From positions 1 through 50,422 of the forward strand of contig CAYSXY010000011.1 in assembly GCA_964435165.1 (NCBI GenBank): a stretch of DNA of 50,422 nucleotides. The letters are read 5' to 3'. The position numbers and the translations under genes are program-made. Origin of the DNA: CAYSXY01 sp964435165 (GTDB lineage: Bacteria; Pseudomonadota; Alphaproteobacteria; Rickettsiales; RI-342). Shown here in pieces: positions 34,010 through 42,105 of the stretch (its first letter is position 1; the number at the start of each line of letters is the position of its first letter). Below the pieces are notes generated by a model. The model did no database searches. It was not told where the DNA came from and saw only the letters and a program-made list of their open reading frames with translations.

Positions 34010-35160
34010 CGCGCATTTACGTGATTGCCGGAGAAGCGTCCGGTGATGTCATCGGTGCGCGTTTAATCACTGCGTTGCAAGGGCTGGCACCAAGCTGTGA
34101 GATTACAGGCATCGGCGGGCTGCGAATGCAGAAAGCCGGGTTGAAAAGTCTTTTTCCTATGGAAGACATCAGCCTGATGGGTTTCGCGGAGATTCTGCCA
34201 CACCTCCCAACCGTACTCTGTCGCATTCGCCAGACGGTACAGCATATTAAAGCCTATCAGCCTGATATCATTGTGACGATTGACTCGCCGGGCTTCTGCC
34301 GCCGCGTGGTGAAAGCACTTCAGCATGAGCGTCATCAGGGAATGCGCTGTATCCATTATGTTGCACCAACGGTTTGGGCGTACCGGCCAGAGCGCGTTCG
34401 AAAGTTCGCCGCACTTTACGATGCGATGTTATGTTTATTGCCAATGGAGCCGGCCTATTTTGCCGAGGCAGGATTGCAGGCGCAGTGGGTTGGGCACCCG
34501 GTATTGGAAGAATCGGCAACTGGCGATGCTGTGGCATTTCGATTGCATCATCAGCTTGATGATGCCGCGCCGCTTCTGACCATGCTGCCGGGGAGCAGGC
34601 AGGGAGAGTTGGGACGCTTGCTGCCTGTCTATGCTGAGGTGGCGGAGCAGCTTTTACGGCGTATACCCGGATTAACTGTGGCTATACTCGCCGCCGGCAA
34701 TTTGGAGGCATCAATCCATGGGCATGTGGAGCACTGGCCTTGCCAACCCTTGATTGTCTCACAAGCTGAGAAGGCAGATTTACTGGCGGCAACGACAGCG
34801 GCTCTGAGCAAATCGGGCACGGTGACATTGGAGCTTGCACTGGCTGATGTGCCCATGGTGGTGACACATAAGGTGAGTGCCTCGTCTGCGCGCTTGATGC
34901 GACGGATGATTCAGATTCGTTTTGTCACACTCGCCAATATCCTGAATGGCTATGAGGTGGTGCCGGAATTGTTGCAGGAATTTTGCCGTTCCGACATGCT
35001 ACTGAATGAGTTGTTACCCTTGCTTCATCATGACTCTGCGGCCAGTGAGCGCCAGTGTGCCGGTTTTGCCGGGTTGCGTCAGCAGCTGATGGGAGCCAGG
35101 CCGGATATGCCGCCATCCATGCAGGCGGCGCGGGTGATTTTACAGCTTACAGACACATAG
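34006..35160 (+). CDS. lpxB: Lipid-A-disaccharide synthase
   Basis: LpxB (384 aa; E. coli 382) is a GT19 glycosyltransferase that joins lipid X to UDP-diacylglucosamine, making the lipid A disaccharide. It has the N-terminal MTRIYVIAGEASGDVIGARL, the GIGGLRMQKAGL motif, VAPTVWAYRPERVRKFA, and the nucleotide-binding MLPGSRQGEL, then ATTAALSKSGTVTLELAL. Length is normal, and all segments expected of the family are present. It is the last lipid A gene in the cluster. Confidence 0.98.
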   Translation: MTRIYVIAGEASGDVIGARLITALQGLAPSCEITGIGGLRMQKAGLKSLFPMEDISLMGFAEILPHLPTVLCRIRQTVQHIKAYQPDIIVTIDSPGFCRRVVKALQHERHQGMRCIHYVAPTVWAYRPERVRKFAALYDAMLCLLPMEPAYFAEAGLQAQWVGHPVLEESATGDAVAFRLHHQLDDAAPLLTMLPGSRQGELGRLLPVYAEVAEQLLRRIPGLTVAILAAGNLEASIHGHVEHWPCQPLIVSQAEKADLLAATTAALSKSGTVTLELALADVPMVVTHKVSASSARLMRRMIQIRFVTLANILNGYEVVPELLQEFCRSDMLLNELLPLLHHDSAASERQCAGFAGLRQQLMGARPDMPPSMQAARVILQLTDT

Positions 35161-35172
35161 GGACTCACCATT

Positions 35173-35736
35173 ATGTCATTACTCTCATCCGACCATGCCT
35201 TTGTTGTGTTGATTGATGTGCAGGAACGTTTCATTCCGCATATTCAGAATGCTGACCGTTTGATACAACGATGCCGGGCGATGCTGACCATTGCTCAGCG
35301 TCTTGCTTTGCCGGTGATTGTGTCTGAGCAATATCCACAAGGGTTGGGTGCAACGGATGCACGTTTGATGGATGTGTTGCCGGATCATACGATCTGTCAT
35401 CCGAAGATGCATTTTTCCTGTATGAAAAACTCGCTGCTGCGCGAATTGATTCTGGCCGAAAAGCAAAAAGGCCGCCATCAGGCGATCATTATCGGTATTG
35501 AGGCGCATGTGTGCGTGTTGCAAACGGCGCTGGATATGCTGGAAGCCGGGCTGGAGGTATTTGCCGTGACCGATGGGATTGAGGCTCGTTCACCGGTGTC
35601 CTGCGACATGGCGTTTGCCCGCATGCGTCAGCAGGGGGCACAGATGGTGACAATGGAGATGGCCCTGACCGAACTGGTGCAGGATGCCGGCAAGCCGGAA
35701 TTCAAAGCGTTGATGGGGTTGATGAAAGAGGCGTGA
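35173..35736 (+). CDS. Isochorismatase-family hydrolase (YcaC-like)
   Basis: This 187-aa cysteine hydrolase belongs to the isochorismatase superfamily, related to YcaC-type enzymes. The catalytic triad is visible: Asp15 in LIDVQERF, Lys78 in CHPKMHFSC and Cys114 in GIEAHVCV, followed by the VCVLQTALDMLEAGLEVFAV strand-helix. The substrate is unknown; the family covers amide and ester hydrolysis. It starts 12 bases after lpxB and is probably co-transcribed with it, but no link to lipid A is known. Confidence 0.9.
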   Translation: MSLLSSDHAFVVLIDVQERFIPHIQNADRLIQRCRAMLTIAQRLALPVIVSEQYPQGLGATDARLMDVLPDHTICHPKMHFSCMKNSLLRELILAEKQKGRHQAIIIGIEAHVCVLQTALDMLEAGLEVFAVTDGIEARSPVSCDMAFARMRQQGAQMVTMEMALTELVQDAGKPEFKALMGLMKEA

Positions 35737-35752
35737 TAGAAGAAGAGGTGCT

Positions 35753-36166
35753 TCAGACGAGAAGCATATCCTCATCACGTTCTGTCAGGCGTGTCAGGCG
35801 CTGCTGTGCCTGTTCAACATTAGTGCCGCAGGCAGCATTCACACCGCCTAGCTCAGCCATTTTCATATCGCACATGTCGAAAGGAATCAGTCCCGCAGCA
35901 GCCATTTTGATTTTGTGCTTTTCGGTTTCAATTTGTGCCTGTTCGATTTCCGCCTGGCGGCGCTGGGCTTCCAACTCGGCCTGTTCTTCAGCCGTGAGCT
36001 CTTCCTCTTCCGGCACCAGTGACGGATCGTCGGCCTCTAATGTCGCAGCCTCATCCACCACGGCATCTTCCGTTGCCTCGGCGCTGACCGATTCATCCGT
36101 CGTCGCCACATGGCCTCCCTGCACGAGAGAGCTGAGTGTGCGCGTGATGTCAGTAATCCAGGCCAT
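35753..36166 (-). CDS. Small acidic unknown protein
   Basis: This 137-aa protein is not recognised. The N-terminal part is very acidic (EEEELTAEEQAELEAQRRQA), continues as a charged helix, and the C-terminus has a Cys-containing segment (DMCDMKMAELGGVNAACG) and ends DEDMLLV. No membrane helix is present. It starts 20 bases after the stop of the 964-aa gene on the same strand, so the two likely form an operon. A 171-aa ORF on the plus strand of the same region is Ser-rich and looks like a shadow. No ribosome binding site is seen at the start. Confidence 0.6.
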   Translation of the reverse strand: MAWITDITRTLSSLVQGGHVATTDESVSAEATEDAVVDEAATLEADDPSLVPEEEELTAEEQAELEAQRRQAEIEQAQIETEKHKIKMAAAGLIPFDMCDMKMAELGGVNAACGTNVEQAQQRLTRLTERDEDMLLV

Positions 36167-36186
36167 ATCAGAATCTATCGAGATTA

Positions 36187-39081
36187 TCAGTGACCGGGAA
36201 GATTTGGAGTGTCTGTTTCTTCACCCGGAACATAGTCATCTTCTCTGAGGCCATGCTCAGGTATGTCAGCATCAACTTCATCGATTTCTGCGCCACTAAG
36301 CACTTCCAGTGCATCGTTGAATGACATGTCTTCAAGCTCTCCATCCAAATTGAAAATCCCAGCCATTTCTGCTCTCATTTCATCTAAATCTGGTAATCCA
36401 GCACCGTCAATAATGGCTTGATTCCACTCATTCGTCATAGCAACAAACTCTTGATATTGCTCTTCACTAAGCGGGATTGGAAACTCAACTACAACACCGT
36501 CATCGGGTGTGCCTATTCTAAATTGCACAAGCCCATTTTCGGGGTAGGCATCTCCTAACACTGTTATCGTTTCGCCGCTTTCAAATGCTTCTGTAATCCT
36601 ATCACTTAATTCAATTACTGGTTCAACGTAAGTTGCTATGAGAGCTTCTGTAGCTGCGTCAACATCATCGCTTACACCTGAAGGTACCAGCGATAGATCT
36701 GTTGGCCTAGCGATTGTTGGGTCTAATCCAGGAACACCGGGTGTTCTGTCTCCTCCATTGATCAACACCCCAATTTCTAGCACTCCATCTGGTATATATA
36801 CGTGAGGGGGCATGACGTCGTCATAGCTATTTTGATTAGCCTCATAATAAGGTGTGTTGTTACTGTCATAACCGATTAGGTCATATTGCAGCGGTTCTGC
36901 TATAAACATAGGCATATCACCTAAGGGTGGGTCGAGCACAATGTTAGTTCCCAGTGCATTTGCCAGAATGTTTAGAGCATTTTCATTATCAGAGCCAGGT
37001 GCACCTCCTGTTAATGCACCCGTTGCTCTTAAAGCTTCAATGTCTTGGTATGAGAGTCCATCTTCTAATGCATTTGGTAGGCCATAATGTGTAAAAAGAT
37101 TAGCAACTAATTGGTATTGGGCATTGTTCATCATATCTACCGAAATACTATCACCCGGACCAAATTGGCCCTCTAGCTGTTCGGCTACTGACAATGGTTC
37201 TTCTGCCATTAACACAGTATTGAGACCATCCTGTGCTGGCGAGCCACCGGCCTGTTGCTCATTTTCTGGTATGTCAAAGCCAAGGCTACTGAGAAACGGG
37301 CCAAAGATATTCAATACCATGTTTGTTAAAAAGTTATCAGAACCCTCAAAGTCTCCATTCATGGCGTTGGTTACGTCCAATTTAAATTCATTGAAGAAGC
37401 GTTTGAATATATTTTGAATCCCTCTATCAATATCATGCTGTTTTGATGATATTTTGTCGTATATCGCTTCTTTATCTTCCCCTGTTATTCCTTCTGCAGT
37501 GTACTCTTTGAACATCTGTGTATAGTCAAATCCGAGTTGAGTTGCCCATGCTTTGTTTGGATCACTATATTTGTCGCCAGCTATATCGAGGAATGTGCCG
37601 TGGGCTTTAATCACGCCGATATGATTGTTGATCTCATCGAGTTGCTGCTGAGTAAGTTGACCAGATGCCAAAAGCGATTCGATGCGCTCGCTGTGTGAGT
37701 CACCACCATTGTAGTAATCCTGACCAACCAACTGACCAATAAGAAACCCTGCGGCTTGATCATCCGTAAGCATTGAGATGTGTTTATATTCATCATCGGT
37801 TAAAGAGAAATTTTCCGTATTAAATAGGGCTCCAATTTCTTTTGAAGCAACTTCAGCATCATGGCGGATGATATCTACCATAAACTTCATAGCTTCCTGT
37901 TCACCTTTTCCAGCATCTTCACTGATAGCGCGATAGACATCCCGCTGTCTGCGCTCACCAAAAAAAGCGGTACCTAAATCGGCAAAGAAGTTTTCACCAA
38001 ATATGATGTTGTCAGGGTCATTTGGACCGTCTGGGCCAATGTTACTGGAGGGGATGCCGTAAGAGTTATATATCTGTCGTGCAGTAACTTCTCCATAAGC
38101 ATCGGTTAAATGGTGGTTGAACAATTCATTATAGTAGGATTCAAACGATCTATCCTGACCTATGATTTCTTGTAGTATCGGGAATTGTTCAGCTAAATCA
38201 GCAGGAATGGTTCCATTAGGATCGGCTAAAATTCCTTCAAGATACGCAGTTAATTCATTTAATTCCTGCATTCCTTCAAGTTCAACCGTTTGAGTTCTGG
38301 CATTACCAATTGGGCCAGAAAGTCCAGATGAAATGAGTGCATAAGTACCCGTAAAAGGAAGTAATACCGTACGTTTAAGTACCATGCCTGGGTCATCTAA
38401 ATGCTGGAAAAAATCACGGTCAGCATCAAGCGCGTCGACAGCACTGCCATACATGTCTGCTGTGACATTCTCACCTTCGCGTGTTGCTCTGCTGTGAACA
38501 CTAGCCGCTCCTAATTGGGTGATAGTGGATAGCATGTCTGCAACTGCATATTTTTCGGCTAATTGCATGGCGTTATTATTGATTGTTTGATAAAAAGTGG
38601 TTAGTTCCGCATATTGTTTCGCAGCATTTGGGTCATCCATGTCCATGTGCAACGTTTCGGATAATGCCTCTTTTTCTTGATCAGTAAGTAACTCAAAATC
38701 TTTGAAGCCAGATATTCTTGGCATCCCAGAAAGAGAATCTTCATCAGATATGACCGCGATGATTCCCTGGCCTTGAGGAGGCGGTAAAAACAAGGAGTCC
38801 ATACTACGAATAATGGTGGTGTATGAACCGTCTGATTTTGTATCGTGGCCTAATTCATCTTGCCAGCGTTTCGCTTCGGCCTGATATTTTTGTAAAGCTG
38901 CTTGTCGAGTTCGATCTGAGATTGCAAGGTTGCTTTGCAACATGCGATCGAAATCTTTGTGAATACCGGATATATCGCTGCCAATGCCTGCAATACCTGA
39001 AGCAGCTTGAAGAGGATTGCCTGTAGCGATTCCGATACCTGCATTGGCAATATTTCCTGCTTCTGTTTCTAAGCCAGCCAT
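36187..39081 (-). CDS. Large 964-aa ORFan, acidic and AT-rich
   Basis: This 964-aa acidic protein has no domain that I recognise. The N-terminus is rich in Gly, Ala and Ile (GNIANAGIGIATGNPLQAAS), without a normal signal peptide. Two or three weakly hydrophobic segments (TYALISSGLSGPI, LVLNIFGPFLSSLGF) are the only possible membrane contacts. The chain is rich in Asn and Asp and ends in a disordered acidic tail (DYVPGEETDTPNLPGH). AAGGA lies about eight bases before the ATG. Base composition is visibly more AT-rich than the flanking genes, which suggests recent acquisition. An inverted repeat lies upstream at 39127-39151. It may be a secreted or surface protein; this is inference from composition only. 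Confidence 0.8.
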   Translation of the reverse strand: MAGLETEAGNIANAGIGIATGNPLQAASGIAGIGSDISGIHKDFDRMLQSNLAISDRTRQAALQKYQAEAKRWQDELGHDTKSDGSYTTIIRSMDSLFLPPPQGQGIIAVISDEDSLSGMPRISGFKDFELLTDQEKEALSETLHMDMDDPNAAKQYAELTTFYQTINNNAMQLAEKYAVADMLSTITQLGAASVHSRATREGENVTADMYGSAVDALDADRDFFQHLDDPGMVLKRTVLLPFTGTYALISSGLSGPIGNARTQTVELEGMQELNELTAYLEGILADPNGTIPADLAEQFPILQEIIGQDRSFESYYNELFNHHLTDAYGEVTARQIYNSYGIPSSNIGPDGPNDPDNIIFGENFFADLGTAFFGERRQRDVYRAISEDAGKGEQEAMKFMVDIIRHDAEVASKEIGALFNTENFSLTDDEYKHISMLTDDQAAGFLIGQLVGQDYYNGGDSHSERIESLLASGQLTQQQLDEINNHIGVIKAHGTFLDIAGDKYSDPNKAWATQLGFDYTQMFKEYTAEGITGEDKEAIYDKISSKQHDIDRGIQNIFKRFFNEFKLDVTNAMNGDFEGSDNFLTNMVLNIFGPFLSSLGFDIPENEQQAGGSPAQDGLNTVLMAEEPLSVAEQLEGQFGPGDSISVDMMNNAQYQLVANLFTHYGLPNALEDGLSYQDIEALRATGALTGGAPGSDNENALNILANALGTNIVLDPPLGDMPMFIAEPLQYDLIGYDSNNTPYYEANQNSYDDVMPPHVYIPDGVLEIGVLINGGDRTPGVPGLDPTIARPTDLSLVPSGVSDDVDAATEALIATYVEPVIELSDRITEAFESGETITVLGDAYPENGLVQFRIGTPDDGVVVEFPIPLSEEQYQEFVAMTNEWNQAIIDGAGLPDLDEMRAEMAGIFNLDGELEDMSFNDALEVLSGAEIDEVDADIPEHGLREDDYVPGEETDTPNLPGH

Positions 39082-39126
39082 GATATTTATCCTTCTACTT
39101 TTTACATAATCCCTCAGTGAATCATA

Positions 39127-39151
39127 CTAACACATAAATGCTTAGTGTTAG
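39127..39151. promoter_or_regulatory. Inverted repeat upstream of the 964-aa gene
   Basis: CTAACAC (39127-39133) and GTGTTAG (39145-39151) form a perfect inverted repeat with an 11-base spacer, about 45 bases upstream of the start of the large minus-strand gene. Its position fits an operator or a leader hairpin. Confidence 0.4.
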
Positions 39152-39171
39152 ATGAATCTTTTGTGAATTTA

Positions 39172-39316
39172 TGGCTTAAAGCCAATATTTTGAGGGTATT
39201 TTATTATAGCGATTTGCTTGATCGCTAAGTAGCCACCACTCGATGATCAGAGTGGCGGCAAACTGGGAGAGGTGTTGCTTAAGTTAAGCCGAAGGGTCCC
39301 AATCCTTCGGCTTTTT
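39172..39316 (+). ncRNA. Candidate structured RNA ending in a terminator
   Basis: Four hairpins follow one another: TGGCTT-A-AAGCCA (39172-39184), AGCGAT...ATCGCT (39208-39226), GCCACCACTC...GAGTGGCGGC (39232-39259, one mismatch) and AAGCCGAAGG...CCTTCGGCTT (39286-39313) with a T-run. The last acts as an intrinsic terminator only for plus-strand transcription, yet no plus-strand gene lies upstream. A non-coding RNA is therefore plausible. I could not find a convincing promoter, and it matches no RNA family I know. Confidence 0.35.
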
Positions 39317-39604
39317 GTAGCTTAGAGCATGTAGCCAGTTCCACGGCAGCACTGCGCGCGCTGTGCGGGCGCGGCGCCACTGCTTTAGTCGGCGCTCTTC
39401 GATGCTCAAGCCCACTACCTCGCCGGCTTTGTGCATGGCGAAGCCCATGCCGATGAATGCAGCGAACACCAACAACGGTCCGATGACCGCCATGGCATTT
39501 CCGCCGTCGAGCGCGGTATCTATGGCCACGATGGCGAAAGACGCCAATGTGACCACGACCATAATCTTCGCCCCGAGGGGCCAGGACTTCCACATTTTGA
39601 TCAT
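39284..39604 (-). CDS. Small two-TM membrane protein
   Basis: This 106-aa protein has two hydrophobic helices at about 14-30 and 38-56 (MAVIGPLLVFAAFIGMGFAM), then a basic C-terminal half rich in Arg and Trp (LKQWRRARTARAVLPWNWLH). An excellent AGGAGGT seven bases upstream fixes ATG 39604; the frame stays open to 39691. The local DNA is clearly richer in G and C than its neighbours. The last codons form half of a terminator-like hairpin on the opposite strand. Function unknown. Confidence 0.75.
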   Translation of the reverse strand: MIKMWKSWPLGAKIMVVVTLASFAIVAIDTALDGGNAMAVIGPLLVFAAFIGMGFAMHKAGEVVGLSIEERRLKQWRRARTARAVLPWNWLHALSYKKPKDWDPSA

Positions 39605-39768
39605 CTGTACACCTCCTAACGGTTCTCTCTGTTGTGCCATTTGCACAATTAGGGCAGAGAGAAATGTAAGTGATCGCCGATAGAATATCATAGATATGTT
39701 AACCTTTTGCGTCAGATGGTTAACGGCTCATCAAGTGGTTTTTACGTGTGTTTTGCCGCGCTTGGCCA

Positions 39769-39797
39769 TTGCCAGTGTCGTAGCTTGGCGCTATAAG
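39769..39797 (+). promoter_or_regulatory. tRNA-Val promoter
   Basis: TTGCCA (-35, 39769-39774) and TATAAG (-10, 39792-39797) are separated by exactly 17 bases and lie 17 bases before the tRNA. This is a good sigma-70 type promoter. Confidence 0.75.
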
Positions 39798-39814
39798 CAT
39801 GGCTCGTTGGTTAG

Positions 39815-39891
39815 GGGCGGTTAGCTCAGTTGGTTAGAGCGCTGTGTTGACATCGTAGAGGTCGGAAGTTCGAATCTTCTACCGCCCACCA
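39815..39891 (+). tRNA. tRNA-Val(GAC)
   Basis: This 77-base tRNA has an acceptor stem GGGCGGT paired with ACCGCCC, a D-arm GCTC...GAGC, an anticodon loop TTGACAT with anticodon GAC, a variable loop of five bases, a T-arm GGAAG-TTCGAAT-CTTCT and an encoded CCA (39889-39891). The anticodon stem uses two G-U pairs. It decodes GUC valine codons. The 3' half is repeated 145 bases downstream (see the repeat entry). Confidence 0.97.
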
Positions 39892-40038
39892 TTAAAAATA
39901 GCGCCCTTGTGGCGCTTTTTTTAATGGGATGGAAGGAGGCGATGAGAACTTGTTCGACAATAAGCTTAGCGAGCTAAGGCGAGCTTAGCGTTTGCCGCGC
40001 AACCCAAAGGGTGAGCACATCTTCTACCGCCCACCATT
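39874..40038. repeat. 20-bp direct repeat of the tRNA 3' end bounding a short element
   Basis: ATCTTCTACCGCCCACCATT occurs at 39874-39893, where it forms the end of tRNA-Val, and again at 40019-40038. Between the copies lie the terminator and a palindrome-rich segment: CTTAGC-GA-GCTAAG-GCGAG-CTTAGC at about 39965-39989 and ACCC-AAA-GGGT at about 40002-40011. Duplicated tRNA 3' ends are the signature of integration at a tRNA, but the interval has no integrase or gene. It is either a mini-element or a deletion remnant. Confidence 0.8.
39899..39922 (+). terminator. Intrinsic terminator after tRNA-Val
   Basis: AGCGCC (39900-39905) pairs with GGCGCT (39911-39916) over a five-base loop and is followed by six Ts. 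It lies eight bases after the tRNA. Confidence 0.9.
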
Positions 40039-40151
40039 CATTGTGTATTACCCTTTTGCACCGCAGCATGGCTGCGGCTTGACCGCAGTTCCTCGCTTGA
40101 TAAGAAGGATAGTAAATATCTATCAATAATATCAATCAGGGATGTTTCATC

Positions 40152-41432
40152 ATGCAGCAGGGAGAGGTATCAGGGCCAGGTATGTCAGAGCCGGTGGACC
40201 CGGTACATCACCATTTGAGTCGTATTTCGCATACGGAGCAGCAGCGGTTACTGGAGATGGAACTGGTGACGCTGGATGATGGGCCGCATCATGATGTCTA
40301 TCCCAAGGGGGCGATGCGGCGCGATGTGCTTGGTGGTATTTTCATTCCGGCAGTGTTTAATGATGAGGGTGAGTTGGAGGAGGTTTACTGTATTGTTCAG
40401 AACGGCAATGGTAAGCCGGAGGCATTGTTTCCACGTGGCGGGCGTGAGGTGAGCGCTGCCTATTTTGCGAATTACACGGCCAATAAATACTATGTGCCGC
40501 AGGTGCCGGTGCATAATGCGTTCCATTTGATGGAACTGGCGGAGGAATATCTGGGCGACCCGCTTCGGGCTGTGGATGCAATGCAGAACGGCGATCATCC
40601 ATCAGCGCTGTCATCCTATGATTATGTCAAAAAAATAGCGTTCGACCATGGCACATTCGATGCCAAAAAGGCTTATTGGTACATTCACAAGCTGATTGGT
40701 GGGTTGGTTGATGTCTCGACGGCATTGGCCGATGAATATCACGCGCTGATGGACGAGCATGATGCGCTAATGGCCAAAGCGGATAAAAAATCAGGCAAAA
40801 AAGCCCGCCATATGCGAGATGAGGCGCAAAAATTGGCGGAGAAAGCCGACATGATTGAACCCTGGGGAGCGGAAGAAGGTGAATTGATGCAGCTATATCT
40901 CCGCACAGCCCTGTGCGAAGTGCGCGATCATCTGAAAGATGTGCTGGCACAGCAGGAGGCAGCCGAGCCATCATCCATTGCCGCTTATTGGGAGGCGCAT
41001 GAAGAAGCAGGTTTGCGTGCCGGTATGCTAGAAAGCCCTGTGTATGGCGTGGGGGTATATCGCGTGCCGAAAACTACCAATTTGGAATATACAGGGGCAC
41101 GCCCCTTGCAGCCATTTGGGGTGTATGGTGCTGCTGTGGCAAAAGAAGCACTAGCCGAACAAAAAGGAGATTTGAAAGGCGGATGGTGTAAGGTTATTCG
41201 TCAAGATGGGAAGATTGTCGGGGTGGATACCTCATCGCTTGGTGCTAAGTTTCATTCCCGCGTGCAACAGATCATGGCGGATGGGGCATTGGATCGGCTG
41301 GAACTTGTCCATCAGCAATTCAAAACCGAGCAACGCGCCATGGCAGATGATGCGGTGACTATGCTGCCGGAACATCGGCTGACCCGCATTGCGTTGGTGC
41401 CGCCGCAACATGGCGCTGTAGTGGGCGAGTAA
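40152..41432 (+). CDS. Unknown 426-aa soluble protein
   Basis: This protein is not recognised. It has no signal peptide or membrane helix. A globular N-terminal region (MRRDVLGGIFIPAVFNDEGE) precedes an acidic/basic helix rich in Lys and Ala (MAKADKKSGKKARHMRDEAQ, middle of the protein), and the C-terminal domain contains YGVGVYRVPKTTNLEYTGAR. ATG 40152 is taken as the start; ATG 40182 is an alternative with AGGG upstream. It is the first gene after the tRNA-Val element and stands alone before pdxH. Confidence 0.75.
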   Translation: MQQGEVSGPGMSEPVDPVHHHLSRISHTEQQRLLEMELVTLDDGPHHDVYPKGAMRRDVLGGIFIPAVFNDEGELEEVYCIVQNGNGKPEALFPRGGREVSAAYFANYTANKYYVPQVPVHNAFHLMELAEEYLGDPLRAVDAMQNGDHPSALSSYDYVKKIAFDHGTFDAKKAYWYIHKLIGGLVDVSTALADEYHALMDEHDALMAKADKKSGKKARHMRDEAQKLAEKADMIEPWGAEEGELMQLYLRTALCEVRDHLKDVLAQQEAAEPSSIAAYWEAHEEAGLRAGMLESPVYGVGVYRVPKTTNLEYTGARPLQPFGVYGAAVAKEALAEQKGDLKGGWCKVIRQDGKIVGVDTSSLGAKFHSRVQQIMADGALDRLELVHQQFKTEQRAMADDAVTMLPEHRLTRIALVPPQHGAVVGE

Positions 41433-41501
41433 CTCACGCTGGCCAACTGTGGGTGAACGCGATACAAGACGCTGGATGTAAGCGTTACAGGAGATGGTGC
41501 G

Positions 41502-42101
41502 ATGGCGTTGCAGGTACAATCATGCCCGATTGAGCATTTTCAGCAGTGGTTTGAGGAAGCCCATCACTGTGGATTAAAAGAACCGACAGCGGTGAGTTTG
41601 GCCACGGCAAGCAAGGATGCGGCGCCCTCTTGCCGGATTGTGCTGCTGAAAGGCATCGATGAGCGCGGCTTTGTGATTTATACCAACAAAACAAGCCGCA
41701 AGGGACAGGAGCTTCTGTCGAACCCGCAGGCAGCGCTGTGTTTTTACTGGATGCCGTTGAATCGCCAGGTGCGGGTCGAAGGCAAGGTGGAAGAAGCCAG
41801 CGAGGGTGAATCGAACAATTATTTTGATACCAGGCGGCGTGAGAGCCGCCTAGGGGCCTGGGCATCGTTGCAATCGCAGCCTATGGCGAAACAGGACGAT
41901 TTGCGCAAACGGCTGGCAGAGCAGGAAACTCATTTTGACGGCAAGCCCGTACACCGGCCTGAGCATTGGGGTGGGTTTCGTATTATTCCGCACCGTATTG
42001 AGTTCTGGCAGGAAGGGGAATTCCGTCTTCACGAACGATTAGTCTATTCACGCGATACTGAGACAGAACAGACATGGCAGACACAGTATCTCTATCCGTG
42101 A
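41502..42101 (+). CDS. pdxH: Pyridoxamine 5'-phosphate oxidase
   Basis: PdxH (199 aa) is the FMN-dependent enzyme that oxidises pyridoxine or pyridoxamine 5'-phosphate to pyridoxal 5'-phosphate. Its FMN/PLP-binding segments are all present: AVSLATASKDAAPSCRIVLL, GFVIYTNKTSRKGQEL, CFYWMPLNRQVRVEG, and near the C-terminus the RIEFWQEGEFRLHER signature. Length is slightly short of E. coli (218), by a shorter N-terminus. AGGAG precedes the ATG. It is followed after four bases by the glutamine-synthetase-like gene. Confidence 0.97.
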   Translation: MALQVQSCPIEHFQQWFEEAHHCGLKEPTAVSLATASKDAAPSCRIVLLKGIDERGFVIYTNKTSRKGQELLSNPQAALCFYWMPLNRQVRVEGKVEEASEGESNNYFDTRRRESRLGAWASLQSQPMAKQDDLRKRLAEQETHFDGKPVHRPEHWGGFRIIPHRIEFWQEGEFRLHERLVYSRDTETEQTWQTQYLYP

Positions 42102-42105
42102 TCCT

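Noticed and set aside
35733..36248. Plus-strand 171-aa reading frame opposite the small acidic gene
   Set aside because: Its product is Ser/Ala-rich low complexity, the mirror of a Glu/Ala-rich frame, it has no ribosome binding site, and it overlaps two minus-strand genes that look real.
39279..39593. Second minus-strand frame of 104 aa overlapping the small membrane protein
   Set aside because: It is Arg/His-rich with no hydrophobic pattern and no ribosome binding site, whereas the other frame has AGGAGGT and two membrane helices.
40019..40038. A second tRNA downstream of tRNA-Val
   Set aside because: Only the last 20 bases of the tRNA are repeated; D-arm, anticodon arm and acceptor 5' strand are missing.
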